From: Sclerotiophoma versabilis
Lineage: Eukaryota > Ascomycota > Dothideomycetes > Pleosporales > Didymellaceae
Length of the DNA: 64,000 nt
Assembly: GCA_012274445.1 (NCBI GenBank)
Contig: JAAROD010000049.1
Coordinates: 1,302,001 to 1,366,000, forward strand
Reading direction: 5' to 3'
Shown here piece by piece: positions 10,317 to 23,132 of the stretch. How positions within the stretch are numbered: position 1 is the stretch's first letter; each line of letters starts with the position of its first letter. The notes under the pieces were generated by a model, which ran no database searches, was not told the origin of the DNA, and saw only the letters and a list, made by a program, of their open reading frames with translations. The position numbers and the translations under genes are program-made.

Positions 10317-12051
10317 ATGGACAACGCAACTCTCGCAGCGCTGGCAGACCCCTTGAGAGGGCGATGCCCTCCACCTTTCTACGATGTCACTCAATTTGGC
10401 TTGGACGGCTGTATGTCTTTTTTTATCTTTATCGAGTGCGTCGCTGACATCCACAGTTGTTGCGGGACGATTCTGTGCGCCGGTCGACAACATTGCGAAG
10501 GGCCTGGTCTGCTGTTTACCATGTCCGCTGACAGATTATCTGTACCCAGCAGGTGAGCAAAGACACCCTCCATGCTTGAATGACACCTGCTGACCTGTTC
10601 CCAGAATTCAACACATGGTATCGTGCGGCAGAAGCCCTGAATGTGGCCGGTCTCATATGCCTGTCCTTCCTCATGGTGACCTTCCTGGTTCTTCCTGCTG
10701 AACAGACTCGCCGGCACTACTTGAGTTACTGCCTAATTATTGCCGCAATGTTCATGGCTGTAAGTGGCTATCAGTGAAATGGTGTGTGTCCAGCTACTGA
10801 CAAGTGATAGCTTGGTTTCGTCATCCCTTTTGGCGCAGAACCTGAACAGTGCTACGACCAGATCACACCCAACGACATGTACTCAAGTTTAACTTGTGCT
10901 TTCTCTGGCGCGTTCCTCACCTCGGGAGGTTTGTCGATTGCTGTCTGGATCTTTATTCGTGCTTTGTCAATGCACCTCCAGATCTGCTGGGATGTAACAC
11001 CCGGCAAGAAGTTCTTCTACTGGGCACAAGGTCTGGGCTGGACGGTTGCTGCGACCTTCTTCACCATCACCATCACCATCACAGGAGTTTCTTTTCGCTT
11101 CGGCGACGTCTGCCACGTCAACTCGGAGCATTCGATGCAGGATTTCTGGGGTCCTCTCCTGGCCATTTCTGGTGGTGCTACAGTCATCCAGCTCGCAACG
11201 TAAGTACTAGAACATCTTCTCTACAGGACGTCACTAATTACTGACCCAGATTTGTGTACTGCATCAAGGTGTATTTGCAGAACATGTGGAGCGACGACAA
11301 GACCGAGACTCACAGTAGCGCTGGATTGCCATCGTACACCGGCAGCGTACGCACAAGGTCCGCCCGAGCCGTCTATCGCCGCGTACGAAAGGTACTCTGG
11401 CTTCAGTGGAGAGGCATCACCATTGTTGTCTTCATCCTGGTCGATGTTATCTTCTTCTCGATCGTCTTCATCTGGCTCAACTCCCTCCAAACGCACGCAC
11501 TGGATGATCTCCAAGCACTCCAGCCATATCTTTCGTGCCTCATCCTGTCTCCTCTCGACCCAGAGCCGTGCTTGCAGTATGGCCAAGAGCTGGGGATCAA
11601 TCAGTCGACAGTCATTGCGATCCTGATGATGTTGTCCATTGCTGGATTGCAGGTCTTCCTCTTGCTTCTTCGCTGGAGTATGCTCACTGGATGGGTTGAC
11701 TTCTTCAAGTCTAAGTTGAGCAAGAACCGCGAATTCGTTTCTTTGGACGCCAAACATTACCAAGAGAACCCTAAGAATTATGAGCTAAGGAAGTTCGAGC
11801 AAACAGATCTCCAGTCACCACCACACGCTTTCTCTAGCCCAGACTTTGCCAACCACCATGATGGCACACCGGATTACTTTCAGAAGGACACGGAAAGGCC
11901 GTACAGGAGCCCAACGCAAAGCTACTCGACACCGAGACCGTTCTCTCAAGGCTCGATTGCAGTATATCCGCGTGTGGATTGGGATCCAAAAAGTACACAT
12001 GCAAGAGGTGGATTAGGCTTGCATCCTCCAGACTACGACTCAAAGATCTGA
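10317..12051 (+). CDS. frizzled/smoothened-like seven-transmembrane receptor
   Basis: Five exons: 10317-10410, 10457-10552, 10605-10759, 10811-11199 and 11250-12051. All junctions are GT-AG and in phase. The start is the first ATG, reading MDNATLAALADP. A short cysteine-containing extracellular region (about residues 15-65, with CPPPF, FCAP and CCLPCP) precedes seven hydrophobic segments. The loop before helix 3 contains a conserved-looking Cys (EPEQCYDQ) and the second extracellular loop another (FGDVCHVN). The last helix (SIAGLQVFLLLLRWSML) leads into a cytoplasmic tail of about 120 residues rich in Ser, Pro and Tyr. The pattern matches the fungal family annotated as frizzled/smoothened-like GPCRs, which act at the plasma membrane. 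The ligand is unknown and G-protein coupling is not shown by the sequence. Its left neighbour is the long gene-poor block. Confidence 0.8.
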
Positions 12052-13753
12052 ACGGACGATAGCAAAAGTACCACATAAAACGGACGCTTATCCATGAATC
12101 CATCAAACTTTACGAGAACATGACCACGGTCTTTCCAAAGACACAACATACAGCGTTGGAGATTCCCGCTCAACTTGCCAAACGAAGGCCCCACAGACGC
12201 GTAGAACAGATGGCGTGCACCAAGCGCATGCGATTTTGTCCTTGAGTATCACTCAGTTATGTTGATGATCTCGTGTCAGGTGCGGCAGGCGCAAGGCGCG
12301 ACCTTGACTTCAGCATCGCATCAAAACATCGCAACGCAAGAGCGTCATAAGGCGCGCATTTACTCAAACGAACAGCTCAAAGGAACAAAGTGTTTGACCT
12401 AAGCAGCTGGTTCGTTTTTGGCTTCCACTGTGCCATTCTTTTGTACATGGCTTCGGCCAATTCTCACCTTCTGTTTGTGTCAGACCAATAAGGTCTATCG
12501 ACATTCGAACCACAAGAGCAGACGTTCGCTTGACCCTGATCTATAGAAATCCTACACAGGTATTAGATATCCAAAATAACAATCCATCGTGTAAGACACA
12601 TGCAGTTCTATCTCTCAACGTACCTTCCTCGATCTTTCCCAGCCAACATCACACCACGTCGCCAAGTCACTCGTACCTTTGTGAGTGTGGCTGCGTATGC
12701 AGGTATGCACCGTTACGTCTCTCCTGCATCATACCTTCAGGCTGTTCAACTCTTGGCAGGAACCCTCATAATCCGCATATTGGATCAGAAGCTGACGCAG
12801 GAACAAGCGCAGCCACATCCAGTAGCAATCGACGTAAGGCCGTCAGCGAACTTCCCGTCTGGACCTTCCGTCTCGAGTTGCTCGCCTGATAATGCAAGGA
12901 TCGGTTTTGCCGTGCTAACGTCCAGTCGACTAAACTAGATTGGGCACAATTGACGACTTGTTTTGCCGCGCTGGAGAAAGGAGAGTGGGCACGCTTCCTC
13001 TTTGCGAATTCATGCAAGGCTTTTATGCGAGGCTGGAGGTGCATACCTCGCGTTTTATTTCTGCAGCCGTGTGCAGCTTCAATTGTTACATCTCAGGCGT
13101 GACAGCGGCAAGCCGTTTTCCCGCAAACCGTCAATGGCCTCGTGCTATTGACGCCATGCCAGCTAATGTTACATATGTACGAGGGCAACACATGGCACGG
13201 CACACGCATCCGGTGCATTTTCCGCGCGGGAAACCAAAGATAGGCACCAAGAACCGTTCAGCGGGTCAGCATCGAGGAGAGAAAATGGCACTGGGGCCGC
13301 GGAAAGGAGGGTCCCTGCATGCTACACATATCACAAGCCGGGGTATCTGCATGGTCCGTGGGATCGAGGCTCGCGGCGCGGTCGAGCCGCCCCAGTATTC
13401 CGTGTCCACAACTGGAAAATCTATTTGATGACAATTCTTCACATTCTTGCGAATTTCCGGGGGATGTGTTGGCTGGTGGAAATTTGCAGATGTGCTTACA
13501 GCAGACTATGTGGGTTGGGGGATGGTTTGTGGGATGCAGGATTGGGTGGTTGTGCGTAGCGAGGGACTAGATTTGCGTGGCCAGCAGAATGGACGGCAGA
13601 GCGACGAACATAGGTTTGGAGAGCGCGACCGGGCCGTAGAACGGTTTCCCTGAGCGTGGAGGCGGATAGCCTGGTGGCGAACTCCGAACGATTGGCGATA
13701 CACGATGTCTATGTTGGGGAAGAGTGTCCAGAGCGGCCTGAAGGCCCACATAC
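12052..13753. other. intergenic, no gene recognised
   Basis: Convergent 3' regions of the receptor gene (+) and the acetyltransferase gene (-). Frames of up to 162 codons occur (12940-13428, +) but that one begins with TTG and has no recognisable domain. Confidence 0.6.
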
Positions 13754-14596
13754 TCACAATTGCATGGACACATATGATTCCAAGAGATTGAACGGGCTCT
13801 CGCCTGCCTCATGAGCACTAATCCATAGATTCTGAGTCTTGCTCTGCGCCGGGCGCCTCATCCACCAGTACGTTTGCTTGCGCCTCACAGCAAACTTCTC
13901 AGGCACAGGAACCACATAATGTGAGCCACCAAAGCCCTCTGATATATACAGTCTCCAGCCTTGGTCTGAACTCTCAACAACAGCCTAGTTGACTCAGCTC
14001 AAATCTTTACATCTCGATCTGTTATCAGTCACTTACATCGACGCCCAGCTCATCCGCTCGAGCGAGACCCCACTTGAGCAGGAGTCTGCCGGCGCCCACC
14101 TTCTGATACACAGGATCGACTATGATCATCTCGAGTGCTGTTTATTCCAGAGCCCATTGCAAAACCTGATGGATGCCCAAAGACATCACGTCTGCTTACC
14201 AACCAGGCTCCCGTTCGTCTCTTCGATGACCTTCTGTCTCGGAGCAAAGAAGCCATAGAACAGCGGTTGGACAAATTCCTTGTCTTCCTCACTTTTCCAA
14301 TAGTTGCCATCTATCTTAGGTTGAGGTGGCACTTCGCCGCCCTTGTAGATGTTCCACTTTGCAGCTGCAACGATCTTGCCGGTGTTGTTATCGATGACTT
14401 TCATAAAGTTGCCATAAGGGTCACCATGGAACATCTGAAGCATACGCTCGCTACCTATCTTGCGCCATTCGGGGGTACCATGAGCAGGGAAAATAGCGTC
14501 TACGTGCTCATGGTCGTTAGCGAAAGCTAGAGAGACAATCTCGAAGACGCGGGGGATATCTACTTCAATGCAGCGCTGCGCTTCGAAAGACGGCAT
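13754..14596 (-). CDS. GNAT-family N-acetyltransferase
   Basis: Three exons on the minus strand: 14596-14200, 14137-14037 and 13984-13754, giving 242 residues. The N-terminal half (residues 1-132) starts MPSFEAQRC and contains the alpha/beta fold segment around IVAAAKWNIY. The acetyl-CoA binding motif A lies in exons 2-3: LEMIIVDPVYQKVGAGRLLLKWGL, in which Q-K-V-G-A-G is the pyrophosphate loop. It is followed by the beta strand AVVESS and the LYISEGFG segment typical of motif B. The donor at 14199 is GTAAGC and the one at 14036 GTAAGT. The family transfers acetyl groups to small molecules or proteins, and the substrate cannot be read from sequence. The gene converges on the receptor gene. Confidence 0.85.
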
Positions 14597-16182
14597 TTTT
14601 TGTGCTCCAAAAAAGAGACTGAGTTGTTGATATATAATACAAGAAGCAGAGTGCTTGGAATGAAGTCAGTGTGAGCCGTGTCCTCCTCGAGTCGCTCATC
14701 GGTTAAAGAGGACGGTAAGAATGACCCCCGTGCATTTCGCCAGATCTCCCGAGTCGTAAGACATGTTCCTGTAATTCTCGACTGTACTACTGTAATCACA
14801 AACCTAGACTCCGTATATCCAGTACTCCCTGAGCTATAATAAGGCTCTTGAAGTATCGAGCACGTTTTCGTACGTTTTCGTTCTCAAGCCCTTTATTTTG
14901 CTTCAAAACTCTTCAATCATCTCATCAATATGGTAAGCACCAAAAGCGCTGTCAAACGCAAGGCTCATACTGCGGCAAATTTTGCAGTTCAAATGACACG
15001 ACCGCCTTAACAGTCCGAATTGTTTCACATGCAAAGTTACACACAGCTCCCGAGTGTCACCGCTACGCAAAAGCCCACAAGGTTTGATTATAGTTTGAAA
15101 AATTCATAGAGAACCTGCTATGATCCTCTCCTACCAAAGGCCCAAACGATTACCATGTAATGCGGCCTTGCAAACACCCCCATTGATCAAAGAGCTAAGG
15201 AATCGCATCTTCAATTCTGTCAGCAACACACTTGAAACAGTTCGCCAACTTATATTATCCCCCCCTGACCTACCAATATTCAGTAGATCTAGACTTCCCC
15301 CATGCTTCAGTTTTTTTTTCCCTCTATTCCCCTTGCCGCTATCTTCAAGGCCACCTTCCTCATTACTCAGAACGACATGGTACCGCTCCTCCAGCAGCTC
15401 GAGGCCAGAATCTGGCGTCTCGGTCTTACCAGGGTGATTTGCGTTCCAGTATTGTGCATGTAGTAGCTGTTCACCCGGCCGTTTGTCTGGGTGCTCGTCG
15501 TTCTTTTTTTCTTTCAGCATCATTCTTACTGCGAGAGATCGAGGACATATTCAAAGATTGTACAGTTGAATTAATTAGGCAGTAGTAGATCAGTAACAGC
15601 AGTTCAAAAGCGCGGTATGCGAACAGCCGGCGATGGTTGGTGTAACGCTTACAGTGTACCCTGGCGGCGGTGAAAGGGGTGGGAATACAACTCAAGCCAT
15701 TGCGTTTGCTGTGTGTGTCGTGATGTGCTCAGAAGATGCGCGGGATGGGGCCCTGGTAGGCACATGTCGGATATGATGTTGCGGGATGATGGATGGAAGA
15801 CTATGTTGAGTTCAGCAGCGGCCTTTGTGGTCCCTACGTACTGCTACTAGTGAACCACATAGACCTGAAACGATATACCGTCTGCGAAGGTTTTCCGTCA
15901 AGAACTTGTAGGCCCTAGCGTCAATACCCATAGCTTTGGCGCAAATGTGTTTCATGGCAAGCCAGCGCGACATGCGCTGATTGCAAGCAGCGGCAAGGCT
16001 TTTGTGGGTCTTTGGTACGAGGCGTCCTAAGCTAGATGAAGATTGTTTAGGTGAAAGTCATGGCTGTCTACGCGAGAAGATTGCAGTCACTTAGCAGCAG
16101 ACTGACCTGGGAGTAAAATTGCTTTGATTTCGGGTTGAGATTCGTTAAAAACCGACCATCATGTTTGCTTCATATTCGACCA
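14597..16182. other. intergenic, no gene recognised
   Basis: Promoter side of the acetyltransferase and 3' side of VPS53. A 130-codon minus frame starts with two ATGs at 15523 and ends at 15131; it is lysine- and glutamate-rich and matches no family I know. I do not call it a gene. Confidence 0.5.
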
Positions 16183-18790
16183 CTACCCATCACTCTTTCC
16201 GAACCCCCTAAACCCACCAACATCCCTCCTGAAGAACTTCCCAATGTTCTTCAAATTATCATTGAGATTCGGCTTGCCGTCGCCCTCCACATGCGGCTGC
16301 CCTGGTGCTGGACTGCCGAACCGATCCACCCCGTCCCTTGCAGCATTGACCAGCATGTTGCCCAAACCCGCTGGATCGAATCGTCCGGCTGCCAGACTCG
16401 GTGTTCCCATGTTGCCCATTACGCTACCTACATTGCTTCCAATCCCGCCGGTCGATGATGGGGCTTGAAGTTGAATTGGCGTGAGGAAGGGCGAGTTATC
16501 GACGAGTCCAGAATGGGAGGGTGAGGCTTTGAAGGCAGAGAAGAGGTCAAGCAGTTGCGTCTGTTCGGCTTTGCGGATGCCCTTCAGATCCATGATCTTG
16601 CGGAAGTTGGTGTCGGATTTGTCGGCGATGTGAATGAGGTACGCCTGGACGAGAGCTTCGGGTGGAGCGGGGCGGACCTGGAGGGTTTTGAGGAGGGGGT
16701 CGATACGTGACATGGCCAGGTTCACACGTTTCACAAAACTGAAAGTGTTAGTAGTTGATATGACTTAAGGTATGGGGATGGCTAACCTTGCTGGCGGAGC
16801 TGTCCCAGCTTCCTCGTTGATTGTGGGAAGTTCTGTGAAGCCCTTCTTCAATACATAAGAGTCTAGCAGCATTTGCTCGGCACCAGCTTCAGAAATTGGC
16901 TTGCTCTGTACGATGTTTGCGATGTATGTGGTTGCCATGAGATCGACAAGGTTGTCGCAGAAGGCTCGCGAATATTGTTGCTTATGGAGTAGTTTCAATA
17001 TATCGGCTGAGGTCTCCTTGACATGGCGCAGGAGCTCTGCGACGTAAGAACTCTGATCACCCACGCTTTCAAGTTTGCTCCACGGTATATTGCGCATTTC
17101 TCTCCACGTGGGTTCGCACGCTAGCTCGACCTTTCTGACAAGCACACGCACTGTCGCACTGGCAATGCCCATGAAAGCATCTGCTTGGCTCTGCAGGTCA
17201 ACCTTTTCCTTAAATTCCTCATCGATACGCCCTCTGATCTTCTCTTCCAGTTGGTTGCAGGTAGCATAACAGTAGTCTGCTGTGTTGAGAATGAGAATGG
17301 CGTCTTCGATAGACGGTCCTTGTGCGCCTGGCTTTTCGCTGAGAAAGTAGTATAGCACTTGCTGTCCGTACTGATCTAGGTACTTTGCAAAAGTCGTAGA
17401 CAGTTCTGCGAGCCTGCTGCCAGTAGAGAGTTTCGCGCATTGTCCAAGGGTGAGACGGTAGAAGTGGAAGAGTTCCGTGGACGATGGTATCACAGCCTGC
17501 GGCGAGAACTCTTCTTCAGTATTTCGTAGCGGGTGTTGGCGGTACTTTGGTATTAACGTTGCCAGTTGTTTGTCCTGTGACTCAACCCATAAGCTCATGT
17601 AAGGCTCAAATGCCTCAGAGATAGCTTGACTAAAGCCGTGAGGCCGCTCGTCTTTGGAAACAATGGTGTCCATTGATGATCGAGATTCGTTCGAGAACCG
17701 CCGTTCGAGGCCGTGCTCGAAGTTGAGAGTCTCCTGGAGACAGGACAGCAACAGATCCACATCCAGTGTCTGTCCATCACCTCGTCTCATGGAGCGCTGT
17801 AAAATGCCCTTGAAGTCCTCCCTTGTGCCTTCGCAGTAGGAGTTGGCGAGCATTTCGTTGACGCGCCAGTAGGCCGGAAATATCGCTGCATGCTCAACGT
17901 CGTATGTCTTCATCATGCGATTGAACCATGAGTAACGTCTCGAGATGTTGTCTAAGGAACCAGCCTATACAGGGTCAGCATGAGCATCCAGTCGATTCTC
18001 TGAGACCATGCGAACCTCATCATTCCCACGGAAGACCTGTCGGTACTCGCGCAGTTGTGTATTGCAGTACCAGTTGATGAGTCGTGTACGGGCATGGTCG
18101 CCAAGCGCATCAATAACCAGACACGCCTCAGCCAGCATCGCCTTCTTCTGCGCAACGTCGCCTTTCGCAAAGGTGACCTCGAAGTCCTCGCACACCTGCT
18201 CGAGCAGCTCGCCCTGCACATCTGCCACATTGCGACTCAAGGTAGCAATTTGATCTATGGACCTGTAGCTCTTGAAGTGCGCCACCAGCTGTATAACAGC
18301 CTGCAGCAGCTGCGCGCATTCGCGGTACTGCCGCGACTTGCTGAGACTCCGCAGCTGCTCATATGCCGTTGTCAGCATCTGCAGCCGCTTCAAAGCCGTC
18401 ATGGACAGTGTGAGATTGCGCTTCGTGCTGTCCAGGCGCTTTATGTCCGCTGTCATGTCGGTGATGGTCTGCTCTGTCTGCATGGCCCGCTCCCGCACGC
18501 TCTCGATCTTCTTGAAGAGGTCCGCCAGCTCGCCCTTGGCGGCCTGTATTCGCTGTACGCTGTCGGCATCGGAGGCAGACTGTGAGGCGACGAAGACAGC
18601 GATGTCCTCGTCCAGGTCATCTTGGTAGCCGCGGAGCGCGTCGGAGGTGCTAGAGACGGAGGAGAGGGTTGCGGGGTGGGAGAAGATTGCGTTTAGGTGG
18701 CCGATTGGGTCGTAGTCAGCTGTAGATGGTATTAGCGGTTGTCTGGAGCTCCAACGGCCATGCAGATGCAATACCAGAATCCAGTGACAT
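16183..18790 (-). CDS. VPS53: GARP complex subunit Vps53
   Basis: Four exons: 18790-18775 (only 16 nt), 18719-18016, 17964-16787 and 16738-16183, giving 817 residues, the usual length for fungal Vps53. The protein starts MSLDSADYDPIGHLNAIFSH; the DYDPIxHLNxIF segment is the family's N-terminal hallmark. A coiled coil (about residues 55-125, with IKRLDSTKRNLTLSMTALKRLQML) follows. The second block, SWFNRMMKTYDVEHAAIFPAYW, is also diagnostic. The C-terminal part contains SRIDPLLKTLQVRPAPPEAL. Vps53 assembles with Vps51, Vps52 and Vps54 and tethers endosome-derived vesicles at the trans-Golgi. Intron 3 carries a clear CTAAC branch site. The second intron has a weaker GTTCGC donor. Residues after about 690 are Gly/Pro/Asn-rich and probably disordered. 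Confidence 0.93.
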
Positions 18791-19201
18791 GAAGTGCAGT
18801 TAGGCCTGCATTGAGCCGCGTATACTCGCGGTCCGCAGCCAGGGTCGTTGCAGCTGCGAAGTTTCACGGAGATGGATGCCGTAGATTTGGCGATGACGAG
18901 GCGAAAGAAACACAATTAGTTGTTTGCTTTATAGTACAGGAAGGAGCGTGAGATTATTGTGAGCTTCTTCTTGTCACGTCTCCTACCATGCGCGTGTCCA
19001 CACAGACTAGGAAGGAGTAAGGGTCCAAGCTCACGCTAACCCCCGGCCTTCATGTGAGAACCGACGTCATGCAGGATACAGCAGGTGTTAGAATAAACGA
19101 GAGTAGTGAAGTTGATATGCTCGTGTCGCTATGCTACGCTATGACTTTTGTATCAGATATCCAGATGGGAATTATCAATGCCCATAGCTGTGGGGTGTGT
19201 T
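18791..19201. other. intergenic, no gene recognised
   Basis: 411 bases between the start of VPS53 and the stop of the chitinase gene, both on the minus strand. It should hold the VPS53 promoter and the chitinase 3' UTR. I see no clear TATA box. Confidence 0.6.
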
Positions 19202-20425
19202 TTACTGGGGGAAGAGACCAAGGAAGCCGTTCCATACCAGACTGCGATCCTTATTGTCAATGGAGCTTGCATCACCCGTCCCGGTCCAGTAAAACAGTCC
19301 TCCCAAACCGTTCTGCCGCACGTAGTTGGCCTTCATCTTGACCGTGTGGGGGTTATCGTAGGTGACAAAGCCACCATCGCCGCCCATGCAGTAAGCTGCA
19401 CCGACGTGCTCGTCGATGTGCTCCTCGGAGCCAGGTCGAGGCAGGTCACGGTACTCGAACGTACCTTCCTCGCCAGCTTGACCCGAGAAGGAATGCCCTA
19501 CACCGTGCGTTTCCAGGAATGATCGGCCGTAAGCCGGCACGCCCATGATGATCTTGTTGGCTGGCACCCCCTGACGCAGCATGTATGATACAGCAGAATG
19601 GCAGGATATGGCCGCTTCGGAACTGTGCGGAGACTGAGGCGTGAAAAGCTGAGCTTGATGGCCGCATTTGTTGACCCAAGGACCCGAGTAATCATAGGCC
19701 ATTAGATTGATCATGTCCAGGTAGTGCGAAGCCTGGTGCAGGTTGATGTGTTGCAAAGCCCACTCGCCAGCGGGAAGGGCCGACGACAAGGTGTATTGAG
19801 GTCCAGGTAGGTAATGTCGTAGTGCTGCCAGCAACTGAACGTAGTCATCGCCTTGACTCCTGTCCTCGGGATGTTCCCAGTCGACTAGAAGTATCGTGAG
19901 TATTCGGGACGTCGTAAAGAGCAGGCCTCAAGCTTACTATCAATGCCGTCGATTCCGAATCGCTGGACAAGCTCCAACGACGACCGCGCGAACTGATCGC
20001 GCTTGGCTGGGTCTCGAGCCACTCCAGCGAAGGGCTTGCTTCCCTCACCTCCACCGCCAACGGAAAGTACTACTTTTAACCTGTGGTACTTCTTCTTCAG
20101 CTCGGCGAGGGAGTTCAAGCAACCCTTAGTAGCAGGAACATCTTCATAGCCTGGAACATCGATCTGAGCATCAGCCCATTCATCGCTCAGCTGAGAGCGT
20201 GTCAGTAAAAGCCTGCAATCCGTGAGCTATCATATGCATACGTATACTGTGCCATCTTCCTTCACCCTGAGAAATATCAGCCAGTGCACAGCCACAATTG
20301 ATACAAGAAGCAACTTACCAGGCGAAAGCATAGAAGACATGAGAGATCACGTTGAAATTCAAGGTCGATGGTGGCTGATCGCGATAGATACGCCAATTAG
20401 GGTAGTAAACGCCGTTTGAATACAT
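19202..20425 (-). CDS. GH18 chitinase, no signal peptide
   Basis: Four exons: 20425-20319, 20266-20242 (25 nt), 20190-19938 and 19884-19202, giving 355 residues. The protein opens directly with the first barrel strand, MYSNGVYYPNWRIY, so there is no secretion signal and it is probably cytosolic or unconventionally released. The catalytic signature DxxDxDxE is complete: D125, D128, D130 and the proton donor E132 (DGIDIDWE), spread across the third intron. SVGGGGEGSKPF is the SxGG strand, MAYDY the substrate-binding strand and GLFYWTGTGD the last strand with its conserved Trp. GH18 enzymes hydrolyse beta-1,4-N-acetylglucosamine linkages in chitin. No chitin-binding module is present. A role in recycling the organism's own cell wall is an inference. 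Confidence 0.93.
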
Positions 20426-21894
20426 TCTTAAAGTCAATGTTGAGAAATAGGTGTCGTGATGGAGTGGGGGATAGTTGAAGAAGGCTCCGCTCATGATCGG
20501 TTGTCAATCTTCCGCTAGCTGCCGCTTAGCCGCCTTTTCGGTACTGCACGTCAGAATACGAGGCTGACGAATAGCAGTCAAGATGCTCAGCAATGACTGA
20601 ATGTTGGTGGAGGACATATTGGTTTACAAGTTTGGGCTGTGTATGTGTTCAATGTCTGTTGAAGTCAATGTGCAGTAGAGATCAGTCGCAGGAAAAGGCG
20701 AGTCTCTGCTTTGTCCAATACACCAATCGTTTATGCACTGTAAAGTGCAAGCCAAGATGGGTGACGATAAACGATATGACATTCAATCGAATTGATATCT
20801 AGAATGTGGGCAAGTTTCTGGTATATATAATTTGGTGATCGACAGACAGCTGACAGATGCACACCGGAGAATCCACCAGATACCGGAAACCTTCGACTTG
20901 CTTCGGAAAAGGTAAGGTGCCGCTACCAAAGGTGCTCGTCGTTACCCTCTTGGCCATATCAACACCAGAGAGAGTGCAGGAAGCTAAAGTATGTAAGACT
21001 ACCGGGCTCCAGCAAGATTGCACCCTACACAACACCCCGATCCATCGCAAGTCATGTCGGCTGTGGCCTCAAGATCTGCATAATCAACATCAACGCTACC
21101 TTATAGGGTGCGGAGCAAGCATAGTAAACGAAGTGAGCGTTGGCAGGGACTTCGCGCTGTTCATATTTCAGACATTGGTTGAGCACTTGGATGCTTGAGA
21201 CCAGCCATGGAGGTATCCAATGTTACGGATATTAGGATCACAGCTCTTGTGTGGTATGTTCGCAATCACTGAAGCTCGGGGTCGGTTGCTTTTTCCTGCA
21301 TAAAGTTGAGGTACGTAGGTAGTAAGTCTAATTGAAGGCAAAATACTGCTTCCCGAATCGTGTCGGCATGACCTGCAAAACTACACTTGTAAAAAGGCAG
21401 GCGCCTAATTGGACAGAAGCCGACTTTCGAAACCTAGGAAGTACAACAAGCAGGCAGAGCCCGAAAGCCGGAATACGAAGTGGTGGTACTCTCAGCGAGT
21501 GAAGCATGACTGGAGCTTACCGTCGCAATATGCTATGACTGTACCGTTTGGCCGGTTCACAGAGCAAGTTCGTATTCGGATTCCGGTTCCGAAATATGCA
21601 GGTACATCGAGCATGTTGCAGGTGGGTGTGAAGTGGCAAAGGGTCTGATGATGCATGTGGGGGATGGAGTGCAGATCTTGGCAGGCGCGCTAATGAACGC
21701 CGACGCGCTTTCACCGAATATGTCTAACAACACAACGGCGGTCGAAACGCACACTACTTGCATGTATCTGTAGAGCTCTGTCACAGCAGGTGCCGGCCTC
21801 AGAAACTCCGCACGCCAACTTTCAACCGAAGCTCAGTACCCCCACGCTAGATCCACCAAGCTTTCGAAGCTACCTCCCTCATTCACCACCCATT
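20426..21894. other. divergent intergenic region of chitinase and YTH1
   Basis: 1.47 kb. A TATA-like run (TATATATAA) sits near 20821-20829. A 113-codon frame with an ATG at 20857 follows about 30 bases later, but it has no recognisable domain and I do not call it. The rest looks non-coding. Confidence 0.5.
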
Positions 21895-22706
21895 ATGACG
21901 GAGGTGCAGACTCCCGTAGCACAAGACCAGCAGCTAGAAGATATCGCCAAAGCTCAATACAGCTTTAACTTCAGCGACTTTTTACGACGAGAGTACAGAT
22001 TTGGTCTTGACCCCAACCGCCCATTATGCAGAGCATACCAGCAAGGGCATTGTCCGTTGGGCAGTCGCTGCCCTGACAAGCACCATGTCTCTTCCTCATA
22101 CAACAAGTGCGTTACATTCATTATTCATATGTGTGGAAGGACCTCAACTAATACACTTCCCACAGTCTAGTCTGCAAGCATTGGCTGCGCGGCCTGTGCA
22201 AGAAGGGCGAGACCTGCGAGTTCTTACACGAATATAACCTACGACGAATGCCCGAATGTTCGTACTACGCCCGGACACAAACATGCTCTAATGGCGACGA
22301 TTGCCTGTACCTGCACATCGATCCTGAAGCCAAACGACCGTCGTGTCCACACTACGACCGCGGTTTCTGTCCGCTCGGCCCACACTGCGCGCTCAAGCAT
22401 AACAAAAAAGAGAAGATTTGCCCGTTCTACTTATGTGGTTTCTGTCCTGCAGGGCCACAGTGCAAAGATGGTGCACACCCGAGATTCCCGACAGATCTCA
22501 AGAAGCCGGAGGTGCGCATCGAAAAGAGCCCCGAAGAGCTCGAAGCAGAACGCGCAGAGCGAGAGCGAGAGATGATGAAGAGGGAAGAAGAGGAACGAGA
22601 GCGCGGCGAAGAACGGGGGTTCCGAGGCGGAAGGGGCGGAAGAGGTGGATGGAGAGGCAACAAGCGTGGAGGTCGTGGAAGGGGTAGAGGGCGTGGCGAC
22701 CATTGA
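21895..22706 (+). CDS. YTH1: mRNA 3'-end-processing zinc-finger protein Yth1 (CPSF30 orthologue)
   Basis: Two exons: 21895-22106 and 22166-22706, giving 250 residues. The ATG at 21895 is chosen because it opens MTEVQTPVAQ; the frame extends upstream without another ATG. Five CCCH zinc fingers lie in tandem: CRAYQQGHCPLGSRCPDKH (residues 45-63), the intron-split CKHWLRGLCKKGETCEFLH (74-92), CSYYARTQTCSNGDDCLYLH, CPHYDRGFCPLGPHCALKH and CPFYLCGFCPAGPQCKDGAH. After them come an acidic and basic charged stretch and an RGG-rich tail (about residues 220-250) that could bind RNA and be methylated. Yth1 is a core subunit of the cleavage and polyadenylation factor and contacts the AAUAAA signal. The Gly/Arg tail is longer than in yeast Yth1. 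Confidence 0.95.
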
Positions 22707-23132
22707 TCCAGGCTCGAGGAACCATTTTAACCTTTCATCTGAGCCTTGAAATGGCAACTTAGAGAGATCGGCCTGTAACAACTCAGAGACCGCTCAAATC
22801 CTGCCAAAAAGCTCAAAGCCGGCACGTATGGCCGGTAAGCAAAATTACAGATGTGGTCATCGTAAACAATCTCTTGCACAGCGACAAGAGTAATGATACA
22901 AGCCTGGAGCCTGAACCCTCACTTCGATCCCGGCTGAACCATGCCCCTCGCAAGAAGAAACGGCCAAGTCTGGTCCAAGTTCATGCTCCCGGCGGAGAAG
23001 TTCAGAGATATCGAAGGAGGTGAGGGGGGAAGTCAAGCTATATACCCAGCCTATTTATAATGTAATCTCTCTATCAACCCAATCTTCTGTGATTGTGTAC
23101 CTTCAGGCTACATTACCCTGCCCAGAGCCTGC
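22707..23132. other. convergent intergenic
   Basis: 3' regions of YTH1 (+) and the LSB1/PIN3-like gene (-). No further feature is seen. Confidence 0.6.

Noticed and set aside
10849..11244. Plus-strand frame with a run of eight histidines
   Set aside because: Out-of-frame reading of the CACCATCACCATC stretch that encodes a Thr/Ile helix of the receptor.
12940..13428. 162-codon plus frame
   Set aside because: Starts at TTG, has no domain and lies in a convergent intergenic region.
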